Assembly (NCBI GenBank): GCA_021805955.1
Contig: JAJZDO010000984.1
Span: 1 to 5,050, forward strand
Source: Acidobacteriota bacterium
GTDB taxonomy: Bacteria; Acidobacteriota; Terriglobia; Terriglobales; Acidobacteriaceae
Length of the DNA: 5,050 nt
Reading direction: 5' to 3'
The notes beneath the pieces are model-generated. The model did no database searches. It was not told where the DNA came from and saw only the letters and a program-made list of their open reading frames with translations. Positions 1 through 5,050 of this stretch are shown piece after piece. The translations under genes were made by a program, and so were the position numbers. How positions within the stretch are numbered: position 1 is the stretch's first letter; each line of letters starts with the position of its first letter.

Positions 1-1171
1 AGCCGCAAATTGCCGCCGCGCCCATTCCACCACCGACGCACATCGTTACCAACCCATACTTTCCGTTGCGTCTCTTCAATTCGCGCAGGATTGTGGCGGT
101 CAGCTTCGCGCCTGTGCAACCCAGGGGATGACCCAGTGCAATCGCTCCGCCATTCACATTGACACGCGACGGATCCATCTCGAGCAGCTTGATGACCGCC
201 AGCGACTGCGCGGCAAAAGCCTCGTTCAACTCAATCACATCCATTTGATCCAGAGTAAGCCCCGCGAGCTTCAACGCCTTGGGAATCGCGTAGACGGGCC
301 CCACTCCCATTTCTTCGGGAAGGCATCCGGAATAGGCAAAGGCTACGAAGCGTGCAAGCGGCTTGAGCCCCAGAGAAATCGCCACATCTTCAGAGACCAC
401 GACTGCAGCGGCGGCGCCATCGGAAGTCTGAGAAGAATTTCCCGCCGTCACAATTCCATTGGTATGAAAAACGGGTCGCAGTTTTGAAAGAGCCTCAGAG
501 GATGTGTCGGGGCGAGGACCTTCATCGACTCGGAATTCCGCGTCTTTGCGCGTGGGCTTGCCGACGCCGTTTGGTACTGAAACGGTCACCTGCACGGACA
601 CAATTTCATCCTGAAACTTTCCCGCCGCGATTGCAGCGAGCGCCTTTTGATGGCTTGCGAGCGCGAACTGGTCCGACTCTTCCCGCGAGATTCCATATCG
701 CTTGGCCAGCCGTTCGGCGGTCAGCCCCATCGACATATAGGAGTCGGGATAATGATCGACCAGCCACGGGTTCAAAGAAATTTTGTTGCCGCCCATGGGA
801 ATGAACGACATGGACTCGGCGCCGCCAGCGACGATCACATCAACAGAACCGCCGCGAATTCTTTCGGCGGCAAGAGCGATGGATTGCAATCCGGAGGCGC
901 AGTAGCGGTTGATGGTCATCGCGGCCGTCTCCACCGGAAGAGCGGCGCGCAGAGAAATAATGCGGGCCAGGTTCATGCCTTGCTCGGCCTCCGGCATCGC
1001 GCAGCCAATGATGACGTCCTCAATCCGTTTCACATCGAGTCCAGGCACGCGATCCAAAGCTCCGCGAACAGCGGCTGCTCCAAGATCGTCCGGGCGCGTA
1101 GATCGCAGGGCACCGTTGGGAGCTTTCCCAACCGCTGTCCGTACGGCGCTGACGATGAATGCATCCTTCAT
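1..1171 (-). CDS. fadA: Acetyl-CoA acyltransferase (3-ketoacyl-CoA thiolase), 3' end cut by window edge
   Basis: Catalyses the last step of beta-oxidation: CoA-dependent cleavage of 3-ketoacyl-CoA to acetyl-CoA and a shortened acyl-CoA, in the cytoplasm. Translating the minus strand from the ATG at 1171 gives 390 codons without a stop before the left edge. Visible thiolase features are the N-terminal IVSAVRTAVGK; the nucleophilic Cys91 in NRYCASGLQS; the GGAESMS loop at 116-122; NEAF at 316-319; His348 in GGAIALGHPLGCTGA; and the second catalytic Cys378 in CVGGGMGA. All catalytic residues are therefore present, and only a few C-terminal residues should be missing. The start is supported by a GGGAG ribosome-binding site 6 nt upstream and by alignment to the family N-terminus. 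It follows the fadN-like gene by 22 bp, so the two are almost certainly co-transcribed and form the hydratase/dehydrogenase plus thiolase pair. The thiolase call is very secure. The choice of fadA over another degradative thiolase rests on this neighbour. Confidence 0.95.
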   Translation of the reverse strand, partial: MKDAFIVSAVRTAVGKAPNGALRSTRPDDLGAAAVRGALDRVPGLDVKRIEDVIIGCAMPEAEQGMNLARIISLRAALPVETAAMTINRYCASGLQSIALAAERIRGGSVDVIVAGGAESMSFIPMGGNKISLNPWLVDHYPDSYMSMGLTAERLAKRYGISREESDQFALASHQKALAAIAAGKFQDEIVSVQVTVSVPNGVGKPTRKDAEFRVDEGPRPDTSSEALSKLRPVFHTNGIVTAGNSSQTSDGAAAAVVVSEDVAISLGLKPLARFVAFAYSGCLPEEMGVGPVYAIPKALKLAGLTLDQMDVIELNEAFAAQSLAVIKLLEMDPSRVNVNGGAIALGHPLGCTGAKLTATILRELKRRNGKYGLVTMCVGGGMGAAAICG

Positions 1172-1177
1172 GCCTGG

Positions 1178-1182
1178 CTCCC
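1178..1182 (-). promoter_or_regulatory. Ribosome-binding site of the thiolase gene
   Basis: GGGAG on the minus strand lies 6 nt before the ATG at 1171, inside the 22-bp gap after the fadN stop (TAG at 1196-1194). It fixes the thiolase start. No room exists for a separate promoter, which supports a shared transcript. Confidence 0.6.
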
Positions 1183-1193
1183 GTCGATCCGAT

Positions 1194-3602
1194 CTAGTTC
1201 CGCAGCGGCTTGCCGGTTTTTAACGTGGCCGCGATGCGTTCCGCAGTCTTGCGTTCTCCGCAGAGCGACAAAAATGCTTCGCGCTCCAAATCCAGCAGAT
1301 ATTGTTCGTTGACCTGTGTGCCCGGTGTGACCGGACCTCCGCACAATACATTTGCCACGAGACGTGCAATCTTCACGTCATGATCGCTGATAAATTCAGC
1401 TTCTCGCATCATGTGGATACCGAGCTTTAGATTCGCAAGAATATTTTCTCCAGGTACGGAGATATCGGCGCGCGGCAGCCGCGGCACATACCCCGTATCC
1501 GCCAGTCGCACGGCTTCCGATTTTGCGTCGAGAAGAAGTCGCTCGCGGTTCATCGTAATTCCATCGGACTCGCGCATGAGATGAAGTGCGCGTGCCTCCA
1601 CTGCGGAACTGGAAACTTTGGCCATGGCGATAGTCTCGAAGACATTTCTGACGGCATCGTTCATTTCTACGGAGTCGCTGCGGGGGCTCATTCGGATCGC
1701 ATTGGCAGCGGCGATGGCGCGCAGTGTCATTTCTTTGCAGCCTCCGCCAGCGGGCAGAAGACCCACGCTAGTTTCAACTAAACCCATGTAGAGTTCGATG
1801 TGCGATTGGCGGCTGGCAGCGTGCAACGCAACCTCGGTGCCGCCGCCCAGGCACATTCCAAACGGAGCCGCCACGACCGGGCGAGAGCAGAACCGAATCG
1901 CCTGCGTCATCGCCTGGAATTCACGAACATTCCTGTCAATCTCTTCCCATTCCTCATCCTGGATGGCCAGCAGCACCTGCATCAGGTTCGCGCCGACTGA
2001 GAAGTTGAGCGCATCGCTAGTCACAACGAAGCCTTTAAAATTCCGGATCGCATCGCTGGTGGGGCGCAGCGTGCGCTGCACAAACTTCACGATGTCTTCG
2101 CCCAGCGTATTCATTTTCGAGTGGAATTCGATGCATGCAATCCCATCGCCTAGATCGATTAAGGATGCGCCCGTATTTTTCGCGACGACGCCGTTTGCCC
2201 GCTTGATCCTTGCCAGAGTCATCATGCCGGGCGCTTCAACCACGGGCCGATACGCGCCCCATGGAACATCGAAAAACTCCGCGCCCTGGTTTCGGTACCA
2301 GGAGGTGATACCAGCAGCAAGCATGGTTTCCGCGGTTTTCGGAATCGCCTGGCCGCGAGCGCGCATCTTTTCCACGGTTTCGACGAAGCCTGCAGCATCC
2401 CACATCTCAAACGGTCCCAGTTCCCAGTTGAACCCTGCCTTCATGGCGCGATCGATTTCGACAACCGTATCGGCCACTTCACCGATGCGGTTGGTTGCGT
2501 AGGCCCATAGCTCCGGCAGTATCTGCCAGTAAAAGCGTGCCGCTTTTTCACGGTCCGGATTGCCGGCGAGCAGCGTGCGAATCCGCGCGGCTGCGGATTC
2601 ATTGTTCTTTGCCATTTCCAGTTCGATGAGCTTCGCGAGCTCGGCAGACCGGTATTCCAACGTGTTCAAGTCGAGGACACGACGCGATTCCTTGCCATCT
2701 GCACCACGTTCTTTCTTATAGAAACCCTGGCCAGTTTTATCTCCGAGCCATTTACGTTCGAGCATCTGTTCGAGCGCGGCGGGAAGTTGCACGTCCGCGC
2801 GCTCATCGCTCGCATTCGCGGCGAAATTGCGGGCGACGTTCACCAGAACGTCGATGCCAACCATGTCCGCGAGCCGGAATGTACCGGTCTTCGGCCAGCC
2901 AATCGCCGTGCCCGTCAGCGCGTCCACTTCTTCGATACTCAATCCAAATTCCAGCATGGTGCGAAACGTGTTCAGCAGAACAAATGTGCCGATGCGGTTG
3001 GCAACGAAATTTGGAGTGTCGTGGGCGAGAACAACTACTTTACCCAGATGGGACTGAACGAAATTTGCAACCGACTCGACTGCCTCTGGGTCCGATTCTG
3101 GCGTGGCAATGATTTCGACAAGCCGCATGTAGCGCGGCGGGTTGAAAAAATGTGTCCCAAACCAGCGGCGGCGGAACGATTCGGGCATATCTTCGGCGAT
3201 CAGTCCAACCGGCAATCCGCTGGTGTTGGTCGTTACGATCGCACCGTCTCGAAGATGGGGAATCACGTTGCCGAGCAGCGCGCGTTTGATGGCCAGATCT
3301 TCCGCCACTGCTTCAACGATCCAGTCGGAGGTTTTCAGCTTGTCTAAATCGTCTTCAAAGTTTCCAACCACGATATTGGACGCCAACTCTGGATCGACAA
3401 ATGCCGGAGGCTTGGATTTTTTCAGGGTCTCCAGTGATTGCGCCGCCAGACGATTTCGCACGGATTCGCCGGGCGAAACAACATCAAGAAGCAGAACGGG
3501 AAAACCTGCATTGGCGATGTGCACTGCGATGCGCGAACCCATGGTTCCCGCGCCCAGAACTGCAACCCGGCGGATTGGATAATTTGCGTCTGCGGACGAC
3601 AT
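1194..3602 (-). CDS. fadN: Bifunctional 3-hydroxyacyl-CoA dehydrogenase / enoyl-CoA hydratase, FadN type
   Basis: An 802-residue enzyme catalysing two consecutive beta-oxidation steps: hydration of 2-enoyl-CoA and NAD-dependent oxidation of the 3-hydroxyacyl-CoA. The N-terminal Rossmann domain has VAVLGAGTMGSRIA at residues 13-26 (GxGxxG NAD-binding loop) with Asp40 ending the second strand. The likely dehydrogenase catalytic residues are Ser128 in NTSG, the His151/Glu163 dyad in GTHFFNPPRYMRLVEII, and Asn202 in ANRIG. 3HCDH C-terminal domains follow: about 196-296, ending in TGQGFYKK, and about 354-455, including ELGPFEMWDAAG. The crotonase domain occupies about 475-700. It has an oxyanion-hole segment NFSVGANL at 533-540 and two acidic residues, Glu590 in LGGGTE and Glu610 in LVETSVGLLPAGGG, with the 20-residue spacing of Glu144/Glu164 in rat enoyl-CoA hydratase. 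The domain order and length match Bacillus FadN (dehydrogenase first) and not E. coli FadB. The start ATG has AAAGGTGAT directly upstream. The gene is intact and precedes the thiolase. Confidence 0.94.
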   Translation of the reverse strand: MSSADANYPIRRVAVLGAGTMGSRIAVHIANAGFPVLLLDVVSPGESVRNRLAAQSLETLKKSKPPAFVDPELASNIVVGNFEDDLDKLKTSDWIVEAVAEDLAIKRALLGNVIPHLRDGAIVTTNTSGLPVGLIAEDMPESFRRRWFGTHFFNPPRYMRLVEIIATPESDPEAVESVANFVQSHLGKVVVLAHDTPNFVANRIGTFVLLNTFRTMLEFGLSIEEVDALTGTAIGWPKTGTFRLADMVGIDVLVNVARNFAANASDERADVQLPAALEQMLERKWLGDKTGQGFYKKERGADGKESRRVLDLNTLEYRSAELAKLIELEMAKNNESAAARIRTLLAGNPDREKAARFYWQILPELWAYATNRIGEVADTVVEIDRAMKAGFNWELGPFEMWDAAGFVETVEKMRARGQAIPKTAETMLAAGITSWYRNQGAEFFDVPWGAYRPVVEAPGMMTLARIKRANGVVAKNTGASLIDLGDGIACIEFHSKMNTLGEDIVKFVQRTLRPTSDAIRNFKGFVVTSDALNFSVGANLMQVLLAIQDEEWEEIDRNVREFQAMTQAIRFCSRPVVAAPFGMCLGGGTEVALHAASRQSHIELYMGLVETSVGLLPAGGGCKEMTLRAIAAANAIRMSPRSDSVEMNDAVRNVFETIAMAKVSSSAVEARALHLMRESDGITMNRERLLLDAKSEAVRLADTGYVPRLPRADISVPGENILANLKLGIHMMREAEFISDHDVKIARLVANVLCGGPVTPGTQVNEQYLLDLEREAFLSLCGERKTAERIAATLKTGKPLRN

Positions 3603-3611
3603 ATCACCTTT
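3603..3611 (-). promoter_or_regulatory. Ribosome-binding site of the fadN-like gene
   Basis: AAAGGTGAT on the minus strand abuts the ATG at 3602. It matches the GGTGAT part of the anti-Shine-Dalgarno complement, so pairing is in the normal register although it runs right up to the start codon. It supports translation beginning with MSSADANYP. Confidence 0.55.
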
Positions 3612-3612
3612 G

Positions 3613-3630
3613 TACAGGAGACGGTCTGTA
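3613..3630. promoter_or_regulatory. Weak inverted repeat TACAG-N8-CTGTA upstream of fadN-like gene
   Basis: In the 54-bp gap between the flavin reductase stop and the fadN start, TACAG (3613-3617) and CTGTA (3626-3630) form a 5-bp inverted repeat with an 8-bp spacer. Allowing one missing base, the arms extend to TG-TACAG and CTGTATCA. Its position just ahead of a beta-oxidation operon would suit an operator for a fatty-acid-responsive repressor, but a repeat this short can occur by chance. I see no convincing -35/-10 pair around it: TTGATA and TACAAA are present but only 14 bp apart. Confidence 0.15.
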
Positions 3631-3656
3631 TCAAGAGTAACAGCGGCGAAAGAACT

Positions 3657-4304
3657 TTACTTGGGCCGCTCCATATCAAATCTATCGCGCGTGCGCATGT
3701 AGGTGAAACCCGCCATACGGCCAATGGCGTGGAGCTTGTCGGGGCCGATGCGGAAATTGTTCAGTAAGGACTTTCGCACATGAAAGCGCAGCACCTCACC
3801 CAGGACCAGTTTGCCCCCCAGCGGCCCCGCGCTGACGTGGACAACTCGCTGCAAGCGGCACTTCATCTGCACATGCGATTCCGCCACGCACAAAGGGCGA
3901 ACCAGATCACTGGCGAGCGGCGTCAGACCAGAGACCCGAAATTCATCCACCTCCGGCGGCAGCTCTGCTGAACATGCGTTCAATTGAGTAGCAAATTCTT
4001 CTGAAACGATATTGACCACAAACTCGCGTGTAGCAATGATGTTGCACAATGTATCTTTCGTCGGCTGAAGACTGGTCCCAGTAGCTCCTTGCATCATAGG
4101 ACAAAAACAGGCGATAGGCGGATTGGCGCTGGCGACCGAAAAAAGCTGAAAGGGGCAAGATTGCGTACGCCCTCCGCATCCATCGAAGAAACGAACGCGA
4201 TGGGGCGCGGAACCACGGCCCCAACCAAGCAGCTTGTATATATCTTGCGGATTCTGCAGCGATGGATCCAACGTGGTCATTTCGCCGGTGGTGGCCTCTT
4301 TCAT
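3657..4304 (-). CDS. Flavin reductase (DIM6/NTAB-like, FMN-binding split-barrel) family protein with a mis-framed internal segment
   Basis: Encodes 215 residues from the ATG at 4304, or 207 from the family-typical MTTLDPS start at 4280. The family binds FMN and includes NAD(P)H:flavin reductases and related oxidoreductases; no specific substrate can be assigned. Recognisable stretches are TLDPSLQNPQDIYKLL (about 11-26), SVASANPPIACFCPM (56-70), KDTLCNIIATREFVVNIVSE (83-102), NACSAELPPEVDEF (109-122), AESHVQMKCR (141-150), LGGKLVLGEVLRFHV (162-176) and AIGRMAG (193-199). Residues 27-53 do not resemble the family. The +1 frame over the same bases reads VGAVVPRPIAFVS, then NLAPFSFF, which is the expected FMN-binding region. 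One extra base near 4225-4226 and one missing T in the six-T run (4139-4144) explain this and cancel each other. As written, the product would lack its flavin-binding loop. The start overlaps the upstream stop as ATGA (4301-4304), indicating translational coupling to the homogentisate dioxygenase remnant. It may be a decaying gene or a sequence-error artefact. Confidence 0.85.
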   Translation of the reverse strand: MKEATTGEMTTLDPSLQNPQDIYKLLGWGRGSAPHRVRFFDGCGGRTQSCPFQLFSVASANPPIACFCPMMQGATGTSLQPTKDTLCNIIATREFVVNIVSEEFATQLNACSAELPPEVDEFRVSGLTPLASDLVRPLCVAESHVQMKCRLQRVVHVSAGPLGGKLVLGEVLRFHVRKSLLNNFRIGPDKLHAIGRMAGFTYMRTRDRFDMERPK

Positions 4305-4495
4305 CCGACAGGCTCCAGCTTTGCAGCTTCTTTTGCGCCCCAACTGGCCCAGTAGTCCGCCCACTCGACCTTTTCTCCCTCAGGTAGTACTTGTATCGGA
4401 TAAAAACCTTTGCGTCCATGCTCCTTTTCAAAGGTACCTTCGGGCAATCCGACATGGGCCTGAGTGGCTGTCTTCCCTTTTTTCAGCGGATACAT
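4301..4495 (-). pseudogene. Probable homogentisate 1,2-dioxygenase remnant: N- and C-terminal ends joined by a large in-frame internal deletion
   Basis: A 64-codon ORF with an excellent ribosome-binding site. Residues 1-31 (MYPLKKGKTATQAHVG, then LPEGTFEKEHGRKGF) resemble the start of the homogentisate 1,2-dioxygenase type that continues, in full-length proteins, into a SHLYHRHPPTGW-like segment. Here they run directly into YPIQVLPEGEKVEWADYW ASWG (residues 32-53). The latter resembles the extreme C-terminus of the same dioxygenases, after the ...DSRYP-like segment. The apparent junction is at about 4402/4403. Roughly 300 internal codons, including the iron-binding His/Glu residues of the cupin core, would be missing, so no activity is expected. 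The stop overlaps the flavin reductase start (ATGA), and a fumarylacetoacetate hydrolase tail lies 41 bp upstream. This fits tyrosine/phenylalanine catabolism (homogentisate to maleylacetoacetate). Identification comes from recalled family patterns without alignment. The alternative is an unrelated small protein with a coincidental resemblance. Confidence 0.6.
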
Positions 4496-4502
4496 TCGCA
4501 AT

Positions 4503-4510
4503 CCTCCTTT
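4503..4510 (-). promoter_or_regulatory. Strong Shine-Dalgarno before the 64-codon ORF
   Basis: AAAGGAGG on the minus strand lies 7 nt before the ATG at 4495. It chooses this start over the in-frame ATG at 4528, which would begin MLEGFCKGG by reading through the ribosome-binding site. It also indicates that the 5' end of the dioxygenase gene is preserved as it was in the working operon. Confidence 0.8.
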
Positions 4511-4536
4511 ACAGAAACCCTCCAGCAACTGGGATG

Positions 4537-4614
4537 TTACGGGCGCACCACACGATTACGCAGCACGCCGATTTTTTCGATTTCCAATTCGATCACATCG
4601 CCAATTTGACCCGC
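4537..4614 (-). pseudogene. Fumarylacetoacetate hydrolase family protein, C-terminal fragment only
   Basis: Minus-strand translation ending at TAA (4539-4537) gives about 25 residues, GQIGDVIELEIEKIG then VLRNRVVRP. This is the characteristic C-terminal strand pair (GDVIE.EIE.IGVLRN) of the fumarylacetoacetate hydrolase fold. The full-length family is about 250-330 aa. The frame hits a TGA at 4632-4630, and neither other frame supplies the expected preceding hydrolase sequence, so the body of the gene is absent. In the intact ancestor this gene would cleave fumarylacetoacetate or a similar acylpyruvate. Its position 41 bp before the dioxygenase remnant fits the same pathway. Assignment to the family is good for so short a piece; the exact substrate cannot be given. 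Confidence 0.7.
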
Positions 4615-4688
4615 CATTGCCGTTCGACATCACCTTCGACATCAGCGCGGAGTACTCCGTCGAAATGTCCGTGTCGTCGAAACTCTGA
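4615..4688. other. Unassigned 74-bp junction segment between hydrolase tail and transposase fragment
   Basis: No known gene is recognisable. Both strands have short open frames with GC-rich third positions. On the minus strand one reads FQSFDDTDISTEYSALMSKV; on the plus strand one ends PFDITFDISAEYSVEM and stops at TGA 4686-4688. It contains a 12-bp perfect palindrome CGGAGTACTCCG (4648-4659), with TTCGAC (4635-4640) and GTCGAA (4659-4664) also inverted around its left half. It could be a relic of a third gene or a rearrangement scar. I see no IS terminal inverted repeat or target duplication. Confidence 0.35.
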
Positions 4689-5050
4689 AACACCTCAAAC
4701 TGGGCCGGGCAGCATCCGCGAAGTAAGCCGGAAGCCGGACTGCGCCAGTTACAAGGCTGGGTTGCGTGGAATAGGCTGGACGAGTTGGTTGAGTTACAAA
4801 TCGAGTTACAAGAAGAAAGTAACTGCCTGCGGATGGAATGTAAGCAGGCGGCCATCGAGCAGAACCTGAAACTGGCAGGGTGCTATGCGCTGACCACCAA
4901 TGTAACTCCGGCGAAGCTGGACGCCGAGCAGGTGCATACGAGTTACATGGCGCTGGAGAAAGATAGAGCGGCGGCTGTGCGCGGCCTTTGGCACGACGGA
5001 GACCAACCTAGATGCGATTACGCTGCCGGATGCGCTGGCCGCGCTGGGCC
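4689..5050 (+). pseudogene. IS1634-family (IS4-type DDE) transposase, C-terminal fragment with internal deletion, cut by window edge
   Basis: The frame starting at 4689 (after a TGA at 4686-4688) is recognisably transposase from about 4701. It reads AGQHPRSKPEAGLRQLQ, WNRLDELVELQIELQ, KQAAIEQNLKLAGCYALTTN and KLDAEQVHTSYMALEK up to 4961. At 4966 the homology resumes in a different frame as ERRLCAAFGTTETNLDAITL, then PDALAALG to the right edge. In family members these blocks are separated by about 40-45 residues (VERDFRTMKTGLLEVRP and onward). That stretch contains the third catalytic acid, the Glu of the Y-R-E-K type signature. Here it is missing and the frame is shifted, so the product cannot be active. 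The N-terminal half, with the first two catalytic Asp residues, is also absent upstream. It lies on the opposite strand to the broken homogentisate genes and may mark the insertion that broke them. Confidence 0.82.

Noticed and set aside
128..1312. Several plus-strand open frames of 100-220 codons across the thiolase region
   Set aside because: They lie antisense to a thiolase with every catalytic motif in place, and their translations are rich in Arg/Ser/Cys/His with no recognisable domain.
1581..3767. Plus-strand open frames antisense to the fadN-like gene, up to 234 codons
   Set aside because: The 802-residue minus-strand enzyme is complete and motif-rich; the antisense frames have low-complexity composition and no family resemblance.
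4139..4144. Six-T run as a programmed frameshift site
   Set aside because: A programmed event would need an opposite shift near 4225 first, and no stop codon or stimulatory structure is organised around either point. A one-base indel in a homopolymer is simpler.
3943..4455. 170-codon minus-strand open frame overlapping the flavin reductase and dioxygenase remnant
   Set aside because: Its translation matches neither family. It does not carry the displaced VPRPIAFVS segment, which is in the third frame, so it is a shadow frame.
4556..4855. 99-codon minus-strand open frame spanning the junction and the transposase fragment
   Set aside because: Most of it is antisense to recognisable transposase and its 3' end overlaps the hydrolase tail in another frame. 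Only the piece within the orphan 74 bp remains unexplained and is reported separately.
4745..4949. Recurrent AGTTACA, including GAGTTACAA twice at a 12-bp period (4791-4799, 4803-4811)
   Set aside because: Three copies encode Leu-Gln in the transposase frame and the fourth encodes Ser-Tyr in a conserved block. Spacing is irregular, so this is codon repetition and not a binding-site array.
1..5050. CRISPR array, tRNA/rRNA genes, toxin-antitoxin pair, riboswitch or rho-independent terminator
   Set aside because: No regularly spaced repeats, no RNA gene signatures, no paired small ORFs with toxin or antitoxin motifs, and no GC-rich hairpin followed by a T-run were seen in the short intergenic gaps.

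Overview
The window looks like bacterial chromosome of moderate to high GC. All genes in the left and centre lie on the minus strand. No taxonomic marker is present. An Acidobacteriota-like host is my best guess, from the general look of the fatty-acid and homogentisate proteins, and it is an inference only.

Positions 1-3602 hold an intact two-gene beta-oxidation operon. It is transcribed right to left: fadN-like (802 aa, 3602 to 1194), then fadA-like thiolase (start at 1171, running off the left edge after 390 codons), with 22 bp between them. FadN carries the dehydrogenase domain first and the crotonase domain second. This is the order of Bacillus FadN and the reverse of E. coli FadB. Together the two proteins would hydrate enoyl-CoA, oxidise the 3-hydroxyacyl-CoA and cleave the 3-ketoacyl-CoA with CoA.

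Positions 3657-4614 look like the tail of an aromatic-amino-acid (homogentisate) catabolic operon, on the same strand but badly damaged. In transcription order it holds three pieces: the last ~25 codons of a fumarylacetoacetate hydrolase family gene; a 64-codon ORF that appears to be the first ~31 and last ~33 residues of a homogentisate 1,2-dioxygenase joined in frame; and a flavin reductase family gene coupled to it by an ATGA overlap. The flavin reductase ORF is open throughout, but about 27 codons in its FMN-binding region are read in the wrong frame because of two compensating indels.

Positions 4689-5050 hold, on the plus strand, the C-terminal part of an IS1634-family (IS4-type DDE) transposase with an internal deletion that removes the catalytic-Glu region. 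The 74 bp between the hydrolase tail and this fragment are unassigned.

I did not find a new defence or mobile system. The most unusual feature is the series of internally deleted or frame-scrambled genes from about 4140 to 5050, next to intact genes. Either this is a real decay zone beside an IS insertion, or it reflects assembly or sequencing error. Read-level data would separate the two.
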